Source: Pseudomonadota bacterium (GTDB taxonomy: Bacteria > Pseudomonadota > Alphaproteobacteria > Sphingomonadales > Sphingomonadaceae). From it: 64,000 bases of DNA. The DNA lies in the NCBI GenBank assembly GCA_023418595.1, contig JAEZZI010000006.1, forward strand, positions 310,001-374,000. Direction: 5' to 3'. A model generated the notes under the pieces. It was not told the origin of the DNA. It did not search any database and worked only from the letters and a program-made list of their open reading frames with translations. The translations under genes and the position numbers were made by a program. Shown here piece after piece: positions 41,332 to 52,479 of this stretch. Each line of letters begins with the position of its first letter. The stretch's first letter is position 1.

Positions 41332-42978
41332 ATGCGCGTGCTGACTTTCGCGACTGCCCTGCTTCTTTCGACCGCGCCGATTAGCGTCGCGCAGACCGCC
41401 GATCCGGCGCGCAGCGTCATCACGCCCGCAGCAATGGAGGCGCACGTCACCTTCCTGTCGGATGATCTACTCGAAGGGCGCGACACCGGCACGCCGGGCT
41501 ACGACATCGCCGCGCGCTACGTCGCGACCCAATATCGCGCGCTCGGGCTGGAACCCGCGGTCGATGGCGGCTGGTATCAGCAGGTGCCGTTCAGCCAGAC
41601 CGTGGCATCGACCGACAACCCACCGCGCATCACCTTGCCGGGTGGCGCAGCGTTGGGCGACAATGCTGTCCTTCGCATGCCCGCAACCGCAAAGCCGGTA
41701 CAGACCGACGCCGTATTCGTGGGCCATGGCGTGGTCGACCCGGCATCGAAGCGCGACGATTATGCGGGGCTGGACGTGCGCGGCAAGACCGTCGTCATGT
41801 TCTATGGCCTGCCCGACGGCATCGCAGAGGAGCGCGCGCAGGAACTGATGACCGGCAAGTCGGAGGTCGCGATCGATCGCGGCGCGGTGGCGGTCATCAA
41901 CTTGTTCGACAGCGAACAGACCAAGCAGATTCCCTTCGCCGCGGTCCGCCACCAATTGTCGGGCGGCCAGATTGCACTGGGCGGCAAGAAGGAGCCGACT
42001 GCCGGAGAAACCACCCCCTTCGGAATCCTCAACCACGAAGGGGCCGCCGCGCTGTTCGCGGGGTCATCGCGCGATTTCAAAGGCGTACTCGCCGATGTCG
42101 ATGCCAACCGCGCGGTAAAGCCGTTCGCGCTGAAACAGCGCATCGCGTTCGATGGCGCGGTTCAGGCCCGCAATTTCACCAGCCCCAATGTCATCGGCAT
42201 GATCCCCGTCAGCAACCCGGCGCTGAAAGGCGAAGCGGTGCTGCTGATGGCGCATCTCGACCATGTCGGCGTCGACGAAGGCGCGGAAGGCGAGGACAAG
42301 ATCCACAATGGCGCGATGGACAATGCCAGCGGCATTGCATCCATGCTGGAAGTCGCCCGCTCCTTCCAGCAATCGGGCAAGCCGCCCCGCCGCACCATCT
42401 TGATTGCGGCGGTCACCGGAGAGGAACACGGCCTGCTGGGGTCTGAGTGGCTGGCCAAGAACCCGGTGGTCGCCGGGCAGAAGATTGTGTCGGTCGTCAA
42501 TCTCGACATGCCGGTGCTGCTTTATGATTTCACCGATGTCGTCGCATTCGGCGCCGAACATTCGACGATGGGGCCGATCGTCGCCAGCGCCGCAGCGACC
42601 GAGGGCGTCACCCTGTCGCCCGATCCGATGCCCGAGGAAAACCTCTTCATGCGATCGGATCATTACAGCTTTGTCCAAGCGGGCGTGCCGTCGGTGTTCC
42701 TGATGACCGGTTTCGCCAATGGCGGCGAAGCCAAGTTCCGCGACTTCCTGAAGACGCATTATCATCAGCCAAGCGACCAGGTGGACCTGCCCTTCGACTG
42801 GAACGCGGCGGCCAAATTCGCGCGGGTCAATTACGCGATCGCGCGGGAGATGGCGGACGTTGACCAGGCCCCGCGCTGGTATGCGGACAGCCCGTTCGCC
42901 AAGACCGCGCCGGACATGCCGACAGCGACGCGGCCCAAAGCCTCCCCAGTACGGGGAGGTGGCAGCGCAAAACGCTGA
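41332..42978 (+). CDS. M28 family zinc aminopeptidase, secreted
   Basis: A 548-residue exported peptidase. A signal peptide (VLTFATALLLSTAPISVAQ) leads. A PA-type insert lies around residues 125-270. The catalytic domain carries the expected zinc ligands: His and Asp in LMAHLDHVG and GAMDNASG, Glu-Glu in TGEEHGLLGS, Asp in VVNLDMPV, and a late His in THYHQPSDQ. The last 15 residues or so (ASPVRGGGSAKR) are encoded by the start of a palindromic repeat, so the ancestral C-terminus was probably different. It should release amino acids from peptides in the periplasm. Confidence 0.9.
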   Translation: MRVLTFATALLLSTAPISVAQTADPARSVITPAAMEAHVTFLSDDLLEGRDTGTPGYDIAARYVATQYRALGLEPAVDGGWYQQVPFSQTVASTDNPPRITLPGGAALGDNAVLRMPATAKPVQTDAVFVGHGVVDPASKRDDYAGLDVRGKTVVMFYGLPDGIAEERAQELMTGKSEVAIDRGAVAVINLFDSEQTKQIPFAAVRHQLSGGQIALGGKKEPTAGETTPFGILNHEGAAALFAGSSRDFKGVLADVDANRAVKPFALKQRIAFDGAVQARNFTSPNVIGMIPVSNPALKGEAVLLMAHLDHVGVDEGAEGEDKIHNGAMDNASGIASMLEVARSFQQSGKPPRRTILIAAVTGEEHGLLGSEWLAKNPVVAGQKIVSVVNLDMPVLLYDFTDVVAFGAEHSTMGPIVASAAATEGVTLSPDPMPEENLFMRSDHYSFVQAGVPSVFLMTGFANGGEAKFRDFLKTHYHQPSDQVDLPFDWNAAAKFARVNYAIAREMADVDQAPRWYADSPFAKTAPDMPTATRPKASPVRGGGSAKR

Positions 42979-43066
42979 CGGAGGGGGCGTTCCACGCAGT
43001 GCCACGCTCGTGGATAACCTCGTACACCATGCTGCGCATGGTTCCCCTCCCCGTGCCGGGTAGGAA
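42945..43066. repeat. CCTCCCC...GGGGAGG repeat at end of M28 gene
   Basis: The left end CCTCCCCAGTACGGGGAGGT is itself a hairpin and overlaps the last codons of the peptidase gene. A further CCTCCCCGTGCCGGG lies at about 43047-43060. The element fills the gap before the clpB promoter. Confidence 0.6.
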
Positions 43067-43069
43067 CCC

Positions 43070-43098
43070 CTTGTGTTGCACAATGGCAACACCACATT
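43070..43098 (+). promoter_or_regulatory. Candidate heat-shock (sigma-32) promoter for clpB
   Basis: CTTGTGT (43070-43076) and CACCACATT (around 43090-43098) are about 13 bases apart and match the sigma-32 pattern CTTGAAA / CCCCATNT approximately. They lie 28 bases before the clpB ATG. A TGTTGC-N6-GCAACA palindrome (43074-43091) sits between the boxes. Confidence 0.4.
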
Positions 43099-43125
43099 GC
43101 GGCAAGACCTAAACAGGGGCCAGAT

Positions 43126-45705
<2,580 letters not shown>

Positions 45706-45730
45706 CCCAATCCTTGGGGTTGGACGTGTT

Positions 45731-46000
45731 CTATTGGTTTGGGGTGGTAAGGGCCGGCTGCATGGACCTGCCCAGTTCCTGTCCCTGACGGGCCACCTGC
45801 TCCCATTCAGCCGGGGTCAAACATACGCGCTTGCGTGATGCAAGTTTGCCAATTTCCTGAATGCGCTTGCAAACCAGCTTATCGCCGGCCTCCTGCTTCT
45901 CAGCAGGAGCTTTGGTCTGCGCCTGCGCAGGTGACGCCATTGTGATGAGCATCGCGGCTAAAATCATGACATGGTTTCCCGAAGACAAGTTCAACCCCAT
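45731..46000 (-). CDS. Small exported Cys-pair protein
   Basis: An 89-residue protein with a likely signal sequence ending in MASPAQAQ near residue 28. The mature part is short and charged and carries two cysteines (Cys44 in LVCKRIQE and Cys60 in KRVCLTPAEWEQ) that could form a disulfide. The LTPAEWEQVARQ tail is a pattern I associate with small conserved periplasmic proteins in sphingomonads. The start at 46000 has a weak ribosome site. It lies downstream of the TonB receptor beyond a terminator. Function unknown. Confidence 0.6.
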   Translation of the reverse strand: MGLNLSSGNHVMILAAMLITMASPAQAQTKAPAEKQEAGDKLVCKRIQEIGKLASRKRVCLTPAEWEQVARQGQELGRSMQPALTTPNQ

Positions 46001-46051
46001 CCTATCGGGGATAGCCGCCCGGTCAATCATCGCATGTGAAATCGAAATGGA

Positions 46052-46088
46052 CAAAAAAAGGGGGCGGTCCGAAGACCACCCCCCCCCG
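46052..46088 (-). terminator. Intrinsic terminator of TonB receptor gene
   Basis: Read on the minus strand, a GGGGGTGGTC / GACCGCCCCC stem with a TTCG loop is followed by seven T. It begins 25 bases after the receptor stop. Confidence 0.85.
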
Positions 46089-46112
46089 AGTTGATTGGTT
46101 TTTAAGCCGAGG

Positions 46113-49046
46113 TCAGAAGCGCAGCCGCGCACCGACCGCGAAACGACGACCCAATGCGTCGTAGGTCGACGGATACACGTTGCCGCTGTTGTAGGCGGTC
46201 GAGCCGATCGACGCACCGACCAGCTTCGGCTGGTTGTCGAACAGGTTCATTGCCGTCACGGTCATTTCGAAATTGTCGGTGACCGAGAAACGGGTCGACA
46301 GATCGAAATAATGCTCCGCGCCGATGGTGCGGAATTCCTCGAGCGGGCCTACTCCGAAGGCATCGATGTCGTCCTGCAGAGCCAGCGGCTCATACTGGAC
46401 TTCGTCGATGAAGCGCCACAGCAGCGAAACATCGACCGACCCGAAGGTCAGCGTCGTGCGCTGGGTGAAGCTGAACTCCGGCTGGATCGACGGGCAGTTC
46501 ACGCTGTAATAGCCGACGCATTCGCGGTCGATCGAGGTCGGAGTCGCTTGGAACCGGCTGCTGTTGGTCCAGTTGCCGATGAACGACAATGCCAGGCCAC
46601 CAAAGCCGAACTGACGGCGATAGTTGAGCGCAACATCGATACCGTCGGTTTCGATCCGGCCAAGGTTCGAAAGCGGCAGCGCCAGACCCGTGGCAGTGCC
46701 GTTCAGGCTGCCGTCGATGGGATCGCGGCCGATCGCCTGACACGCTGCAGAGGTCGGCGCCTGGAGCGGGAAGTAGCAGGCGTTGAACACGTCGCCGACC
46801 GTCGGCGAGGTGATCGCGTCACGCACCTTGATGTTGTAGTAATCGACGCTGGCGTTGAAGCCGGGCAGGAAATCGGGCTGGAGGATCGCACCGACCGTCC
46901 AGGTGTTCGCCGTTTCGAGACCCAGATTCGGGTTGCCGCCACCGCTGACGTTGATCTGGCCAGCCGAGGGCAGCGGAATGTTGCCGAGCAGCGCATTGGC
47001 CTGTGCCGGGGTTGCACCGCCAGCGACGATCTGAGCCGCGCAGACCGCACCCAGCGGGGAGCCCGCCGTCACGTTCGGCCCGGCGCACGGATCGCTCGCC
47101 GAGTTGTCGAGGCCGGTCACGACCGGCGCAAACAGTTCGCCGATGTTGGGCGCGCGCGACGCCTTCTGATAGTTGCCGCGGATTTTCAGGCTCGGCACCG
47201 GCTCCCACGAACCGCCAGCCTTCCAGGTGAAGCTGTCACCGGCGGTGGAGTATTCCGACACGCGGATACCGCCTTCGACGGTCAGGCTGTGGAAGAAGGG
47301 CCGATCCTCGACCAGCGGAACGATCAGTTCGGCAAAGCCTTCGACAACGTCATACTCACCGGCGATGTCCGGCGATGCCGCACCATTGCCCAGAACTTCG
47401 TTCGGACGCTGGGTCAGTTCGTCGGAGATGACTGCCGCCGTGTACTTGCGATATTCCGCACCGACCGCGAACGAGATCGGGTTCGTGCCGAACGGGCTGG
47501 CGAAGCCCAGATCGCCGTTGATGATCCCGCGTGCCTGAGCAAGCGAGGTCTGCGTCACGGTGCTGTTGGTCACACCCAGCAGGAAGCCAAGCTGATCGGC
47601 GGTGATGCTGCCGACGTCGCCGAACAGGTTGATCGGAACGCAGCCATTGGTGTCGGTAAGGCAGGTCTGGGTGTTGGTGGCGAGTGCCGCCTGACGCAGA
47701 CGCGACAACGTGCCGTTGCCGCTCTGGCGCTGGACGTTTTCGCTTTCGCCGTAACCACCCGAAATATCGAAGCCGATGTTGCTGGTGATGTCCCCGCGCA
47801 CACCCGCTTCGTAATCGAAGATGGTGGTGCTGTAGGTCGACAGGCGCGGACCCGCTTCGACAAACCGGCGGAACACGTTCGACGTGAAGGTGCGGTAGTT
47901 CGGATCGTTCGGGTTGGTTGCAGCCGCCGCTGCGGTACATTGCGCGACGGTCAGACCCTGCGACGCGCAGATCTGGTTGCGTGCGGCCGCCGGAAGATAG
48001 GGGTTCGAGAACGGAATGGTGAGCGCGTTGCCGAACGTACCGGAGGACGCGATGACCGTCTGAACGGTGTTCTTCGAGAACAGGCCGCGCGAATAGACCT
48101 CGATCCCGTCGGTGACCTCGTACCGTGCCGAACCGAACATGTTGTAACGCTCGAACGGCGTCTGGAAGATGTTCTGCGGGTTGAAGTTGAACAGCGCGAA
48201 CGTCGGAACCAGCGCACCGGTCGTCGGATCGATCTGCTGCGCAGTGCCCAAGCCGAGGCCGGTGAATCGACCAGGCACGGTCGTGCCCGAACCGCCAGCC
48301 TGGCCCGAGTAGGAATCGATGTTGAAGCGCGAGAAATCGCGATCACCCTGCAGCACCGGATCGGCCTGCTGGTAACCGACGCTGAACACCGCGTTGCCGC
48401 GACCGTCGTCGAAATTCGCACCGATGGTCAGATCGGCGCGGAACACCGCACCATCGCCCCGCTCGGTGATCTGATTGCTGACTGCCAGGTCGACACCGGC
48501 GAAATCACGCTTGGTGATGAAGTTGACGACACCCGAAACCGCGTCTGCACCATAGGTGGTCGAAGCGCCGCCGGTCAGAATATCGGTACGTTCAACCAGT
48601 GCGAGCGGGATGTTGTTCAGATCGACCACGCCAGCCAGGCCCGCCGGAGCGATGCGCTTGCCGTCCAGGAGCACCAGGTTGCGGTTCGAACCGAGGCCGC
48701 GGAGGTTGACGAACGACGCGCCACCGTTGCCGTTGTTGACCGCCGAACCGATGCTGGGAACCACACCGGGCAGTTCGCGCAGGAATTGCTCGGCAGTATT
48801 GGTCTGGCGCAGTTCGAGCTCTTCGCTCGACACCGAGGTAACGGGTGAAGACTGCTCAAGGTTCGGATTGCGAACCAGAGTGCCAGTCACGACGATTTCG
48901 CCCCCCTGCGTGCCTGCGTCTTCCTGGGCCTGCTGAGCGGACTGGGCGGTGGCCGGACCAACTTGTGCGAGGGCCGGCGCGGCCACCATCGTCGCACCGA
49001 ACAACAGGGTCGACGCAAGCAGACTTGCGCGCATCTGTGATTTCAT
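46113..49046 (-). CDS. TonB-dependent outer-membrane receptor
   Basis: A 977-residue receptor. Residues 1-28 form a signal peptide ending in APALAQ. The plug domain starts with GEIVVTGTLVRNPN, a TonB-box-like strand, and continues through FVNLRGLGSNRNLVLLDGKR to SGVVNFITKRDF. The rest is a 22-strand barrel ending in aromatic RRFAVGARLRF. The sequence belongs to the large receptor family expanded in sphingomonads and Caulobacter that takes up oligosaccharides, peptides or siderophores. The substrate is unknown; no transporter partner is adjacent. The ATG at 49046 starts the signal peptide; the frame extends to 49145 without support. Confidence 0.93.
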   Translation of the reverse strand: MKSQMRASLLASTLLFGATMVAAPALAQVGPATAQSAQQAQEDAGTQGGEIVVTGTLVRNPNLEQSSPVTSVSSEELELRQTNTAEQFLRELPGVVPSIGSAVNNGNGGASFVNLRGLGSNRNLVLLDGKRIAPAGLAGVVDLNNIPLALVERTDILTGGASTTYGADAVSGVVNFITKRDFAGVDLAVSNQITERGDGAVFRADLTIGANFDDGRGNAVFSVGYQQADPVLQGDRDFSRFNIDSYSGQAGGSGTTVPGRFTGLGLGTAQQIDPTTGALVPTFALFNFNPQNIFQTPFERYNMFGSARYEVTDGIEVYSRGLFSKNTVQTVIASSGTFGNALTIPFSNPYLPAAARNQICASQGLTVAQCTAAAAATNPNDPNYRTFTSNVFRRFVEAGPRLSTYSTTIFDYEAGVRGDITSNIGFDISGGYGESENVQRQSGNGTLSRLRQAALATNTQTCLTDTNGCVPINLFGDVGSITADQLGFLLGVTNSTVTQTSLAQARGIINGDLGFASPFGTNPISFAVGAEYRKYTAAVISDELTQRPNEVLGNGAASPDIAGEYDVVEGFAELIVPLVEDRPFFHSLTVEGGIRVSEYSTAGDSFTWKAGGSWEPVPSLKIRGNYQKASRAPNIGELFAPVVTGLDNSASDPCAGPNVTAGSPLGAVCAAQIVAGGATPAQANALLGNIPLPSAGQINVSGGGNPNLGLETANTWTVGAILQPDFLPGFNASVDYYNIKVRDAITSPTVGDVFNACYFPLQAPTSAACQAIGRDPIDGSLNGTATGLALPLSNLGRIETDGIDVALNYRRQFGFGGLALSFIGNWTNSSRFQATPTSIDRECVGYYSVNCPSIQPEFSFTQRTTLTFGSVDVSLLWRFIDEVQYEPLALQDDIDAFGVGPLEEFRTIGAEHYFDLSTRFSVTDNFEMTVTAMNLFDNQPKLVGASIGSTAYNSGNVYPSTYDALGRRFAVGARLRF

Positions 49047-49324
49047 GACCTGATAAATCCTTCTTGATCGACGGAAACACCGCCTCTCCCTGAATAGCCC
49101 TATGGCTATCATGCGCCTGTCTATCGAAATCGCCACTTGGCTCACAATGGCAATTTGAGGTCGTCCCGCTTTTGGATCGACCCTGTGTTTTTCGCGTCAC
49201 ACAATTGTCATTTGCCATGAACGTACGAGGGAATCGCGATAATCGCGAAACGATTGTGTGTGCAATTGCGCTGCCCCACATCGCGCTTTACACCTGCCAG
49301 GCCAGTTCACTGGAAGGATACGAG
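49047..49324. promoter_or_regulatory. Divergent control region with palindromes
   Basis: This 278-base gap separates the TonB receptor from a small exported protein gene. It contains a 15-base palindrome TCGCGATAATCGCGA (49234-49248) and an imperfect inverted pair CACACAATTG (49198-49207) / CGATTGTGTG (49251-49260). No gene is present. The palindromes are candidate operators; the regulator is unknown. Confidence 0.4.
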
Positions 49325-49846
49325 ATGCGATTACCCGTCGGCACTATGGTTGCCGTGCTGCTGACGACCCCCGCAACCGCGCAGGATCGCACCGGCCAGT
49401 CGTCGAGCGCCCTGACGGACGGGTTGCTGTCGTGTCGACAGATCGCGGAGCCGACCGAGCGGCTGGCTTGTTTCGACCGCGCTGCGGGTACCTTTGCCGA
49501 TGCGCGAGAGAAGCGGGAAATCGTCGTACTGGATCGCGCCGACGTTCGGCGGGCAAAGCGGTCGCTGTTCGGGTTTTCTTTGCCGCGAATCAGGCTGTTC
49601 GGCGGCAGCGAGGCAGACGAACCCGAAGTTCGTGAAATCGAATCCACGCTGACGAGTGCGCGTTCCGCCGGGGGCAATCGATGGGACCTTGGGCTTGCCG
49701 ACGAGAGCCGCTGGCAGACGACCGATGCCCGGTCCACCTTCTTTCCGCGTGTTGGCGAGCCGGTTAAGATAGAGGCCGGAATCCTGGGCAGTTACAGCGC
49801 AAAAATCGGCAATTCGCGCTCAGTAAAAGTGAAACGCATCCAGTAA
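49325..49846 (+). CDS. Exported protein with CRxIxEPTxRLxCFD motif
   Basis: A 173-residue protein with a 20-residue signal peptide (MVAVLLTTPATAQ). The mature N-terminus has Cys37 and Cys49 in LSCRQIAEPTERLACFDRAA, a motif seen in many proteobacterial periplasmic proteins including those associated with type VI secretion (VasI/TagQ-like), but nothing else in this window suggests that system. The C-terminal part has alternating strands (PVKIEAGILGSYSAKIG). GGAAGGA precedes the ATG. It converges with hutU. Function unknown. Confidence 0.7.
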   Translation: MRLPVGTMVAVLLTTPATAQDRTGQSSSALTDGLLSCRQIAEPTERLACFDRAAGTFADAREKREIVVLDRADVRRAKRSLFGFSLPRIRLFGGSEADEPEVREIESTLTSARSAGGNRWDLGLADESRWQTTDARSTFFPRVGEPVKIEAGILGSYSAKIGNSRSVKVKRIQ

Positions 49847-49867
49847 GTCATTCTCACAGGGAGACGG

Positions 49868-51532
49868 TCAGGCAATATTCGGCAAATCCAGCCCCTTCTC
49901 CCGCGCCCAGTTCTGCGCGCTTTCATACCCCGCATCGGCATGCCGCATCACGCCGGTTGCGGGGTCGTTCCACAGCACGCGCGCAAGGCGCCTTGCCGCG
50001 GCGGGGGTGCCGTCGGCCACGATGACCATACCCGAATGCTGCGAATAGCCCATGCCGACCCCGCCGCCATGGTGCAGCGATACCCACGTCGCGCCGCTGG
50101 CGGTGTTGAGCAGCGCGTTCAGAAGCGGCCAGTCGCTGACCGCGTCCGATCCGTCGGCCATTGCTTCGGTTTCGCGATTGGGGCTGGCGACCGATCCTGA
50201 ATCGAGATGATCGCGACCGATGACGATGGGGGCTTTCAGCTCTCCCGACGCCACCATCTCGTTGAACGCCAGGCCCAGCCGATGGCGGTCGCCCAGACCG
50301 ACCCAGCAGATGCGCGCCGGAAGGCCCTGGAAGTGGATGCGTGCTGCCGCCATGTCGAGCCAGTTGTGGAGGTGCGCGTCGTCGGGGATCAGCTCCTTCA
50401 CCTTGGCGTCGGTCTTGGCGATATCCTCCGGATCGCCCGACAGCGCGACCCAGCGGAACGGGCCGACGCCGCGGCAGAAGAGCGGGCGGATATAGGCTGG
50501 GACGAAACCGGGGAAGTCGAACGCGTTGGAGACCCCTTCGTCCTTCGCGACCTGGCGGATGTTGTTGCCGTAATCGACCGTCGGCACGCCCGCGCTTTGG
50601 AAGTCGAGCATCGCGCGGACATGGACCGCCATCGACGCCTTGGCCGCCGCCGCGACGCCGGCCGGATCGCTTGTCCGACGTTCGGCCCATTCGGCGAGGC
50701 TCCACCCGGCGGGGAGATAGCCGTTCACCGGGTCATGCGCGCTGGTCTGGTCGGTCAGCAGGTCGGGACGGATGCCGCGCGCGAACATCTCGGGCAGCAG
50801 TTCCGCCGCATTGCCGAGCAGCCCGACCGAAACGGCGCGCCCCTCCTCCGTCGCCGCGTCGATGACGGCCATCGCCTCGTCGATACTGGTGGTACTGTGA
50901 TCGAGATAGCCGGTGCGCACCCGCATCTCGATGCGGCTCGGCTGGCATTCGATCGCCAGGCACGACGCGCCCGCCATCACGCTCGCCAGCGGCTGTGCGC
51001 CGCCCATCCCGCCCAGGCCCGCGGTCAGCAGCCAGCGCCCTTTCAGGTCGCCGCCATAATGCTGGCGGCCCATTTCGACGAAGGTTTCGTAGGTGCCCTG
51101 GACGATCCCCTGGCTGCCGATATAGATCCACGAACCCGCGGTCATCTGGCCGTACATCGCCAGCCCCTTGGCATCGAGTTCGGCAAAATGCTCCCACGTC
51201 GACCAATGCGGGACGAGGTTCGAATTGGCGAAAAGCACGCGCGGCGCATCCGCATGGGTCGGGAACACGCCGACCGGCTTGCCCGACTGGATGAGGAGGG
51301 TCTGATCGTCCTCCAGCCGCTTCAGCGTCTCGACGATCCGGTCATAGGCGTTCCAGTCGCGCGCGGCGCGGCCGATGCCGCCATAGACGACGAGTTCCTG
51401 CGGATTTTCGGCCACGTCGGGGTCGAGATTGTTCATCAGCATCCTGAGCGGCGCTTCGGTCAGCCAGCTTTTGGCGGAAAGTTCGGTGCCGGTGGCGGCG
51501 CGAATGATACGGCTGTTGTCGCGGCGGTTCAT
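49868..51532 (-). CDS. hutU: Urocanate hydratase
   Basis: A 554-residue urocanase, the second enzyme of histidine breakdown, which converts urocanate to imidazolone propionate using NAD+ as an electrophile. Family stretches include YGQMTAGSWIYIGSQGIVQG, TAGLGGMGGAQPLA, RPLFCRGVGPFRWVALSG and ARICWVGLGDRHRLG with a conserved cysteine. The length is standard. It is the last gene of the hutIHGU order, set 125 bases after hutG with a palindrome between. GAGAGA lies before the ATG. Confidence 0.96.
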   Translation of the reverse strand: MNRRDNSRIIRAATGTELSAKSWLTEAPLRMLMNNLDPDVAENPQELVVYGGIGRAARDWNAYDRIVETLKRLEDDQTLLIQSGKPVGVFPTHADAPRVLFANSNLVPHWSTWEHFAELDAKGLAMYGQMTAGSWIYIGSQGIVQGTYETFVEMGRQHYGGDLKGRWLLTAGLGGMGGAQPLASVMAGASCLAIECQPSRIEMRVRTGYLDHSTTSIDEAMAVIDAATEEGRAVSVGLLGNAAELLPEMFARGIRPDLLTDQTSAHDPVNGYLPAGWSLAEWAERRTSDPAGVAAAAKASMAVHVRAMLDFQSAGVPTVDYGNNIRQVAKDEGVSNAFDFPGFVPAYIRPLFCRGVGPFRWVALSGDPEDIAKTDAKVKELIPDDAHLHNWLDMAAARIHFQGLPARICWVGLGDRHRLGLAFNEMVASGELKAPIVIGRDHLDSGSVASPNRETEAMADGSDAVSDWPLLNALLNTASGATWVSLHHGGGVGMGYSQHSGMVIVADGTPAAARRLARVLWNDPATGVMRHADAGYESAQNWAREKGLDLPNIA

Positions 51533-51570
51533 ATTAGTCTCTCAATCAAATCTGGTCTTCGAATCCCCAC

Positions 51571-51649
51571 CCCGTTCGTTTTGAGCGAAGTCGAGAAACG
51601 CTGGATGGGCGTTCCGATCACGTTTCTCGACTTCGCTCGAAACAAACGG
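51571..51649. repeat. Long palindrome between hutG and hutU
   Basis: Arms at 51571-51600 and 51621-51649 are inverted copies of the CGTTCGTTTCGAGCGAAGTC family with two changes. It lies inside the hut operon, between the stop of hutG and the start of hutU, and could reduce or process the downstream message. Confidence 0.85.
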
Positions 51650-51657
51650 AGGGGGTG

Positions 51658-52479
51658 TCATGTCGCGGTATCGGCAAAGTTCAAACACGCCTCCAGCACG
51701 CCGCGCAGATGCGCGCGCATCGGTTCGGCAAAGGCTTCGTCATACGCCACCGGCCAGTTATCCGGCGTCGATGCCCCGTCAGGCTCGCGCAGATAACCGC
51801 GCATCGCCAGCTCCATCTGGATCGAATGGACGTCCTGGTCGGGTGCGCCGTAATGCCGCGTGATCCAGCCGCCGCGAAACCGCCCGTTGCTGATGGTCGG
51901 CAGTCCGGTCGCGGCGCAAGTCCGCTCGACCGCCCACTGCAATTCGGGCGCGCAGGTCCGCCGGCCGTCGGTGCCGATGTTGAACACCGGCAATTCGCCG
52001 GCGAACAGGCGCGGCACATGGCTGCGGATCGAATGCGCGTCGTAGAGGACGATGGCGGAGTGCATCGCGCGCAGCCGGTCGATCTCGGCGCGGATTGCCG
52101 CGTGATAGGGTGCGAAATATTTCGCGTGACGCCGTTCGATCTCTGCCGCGTCGGGCTCGCTGCCTTCCAGCCACAGCGGATCGTCGTCGAACGTCTCGGT
52201 CGGACACAGCCCCGTCGTCGCCTGCCCCGGATAAAGCGATGCGCCGCTGGGATCGCGATTCATGTCGATCACCGTGCGCGAGATGTCGGTGCGGATCAGC
52301 GTCGCGCCCATATCGCTTGCGAAATCATATAGCCGGTCCACCCACCAATCAGCATCGCGCTTGGCCAGCCAAGACGATTGCAGACGCGGCACCAGGTCAT
52401 CGGGGATCGTGGTGCCCGCGTGCGGCACGCTGACGATCAGCGGCGCGGTGCCGCGCGTGACGTGCAGCCAGTCGCTCAC
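51658..52479 (-). CDS. hutG: N-formylglutamate deformylase
   Basis: A 273-residue enzyme that releases formate from N-formylglutamate, the last step of the deiminase branch of histidine use. It begins with LIVSVPHAGTTIPDDL and contains DWWVDRLYDF, DMNRDPSGASLYPGQ and LYDAHSIRSHVPRLF, which hold the probable zinc ligands of the N-formylglutamate amidohydrolase fold. It starts with a GTG that overlaps the hutH stop (GTGA), so translation is coupled. Confidence 0.93.
   Translation of the reverse strand: MSDWLHVTRGTAPLIVSVPHAGTTIPDDLVPRLQSSWLAKRDADWWVDRLYDFASDMGATLIRTDISRTVIDMNRDPSGASLYPGQATTGLCPTETFDDDPLWLEGSEPDAAEIERRHAKYFAPYHAAIRAEIDRLRAMHSAIVLYDAHSIRSHVPRLFAGELPVFNIGTDGRRTCAPELQWAVERTCAATGLPTISNGRFRGGWITRHYGAPDQDVHSIQMELAMRGYLREPDGASTPDNWPVAYDEAFAEPMRAHLRGVLEACLNFADTAT

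Noticed and set aside
46095..48848. A 917-codon open frame on the plus strand covering the TonB receptor
   Set aside because: It mirrors the receptor codon for codon, has no recognisable domain, is rich in arginine and alanine, and lacks a ribosome site. Such antisense frames are expected in high-GC coding DNA.
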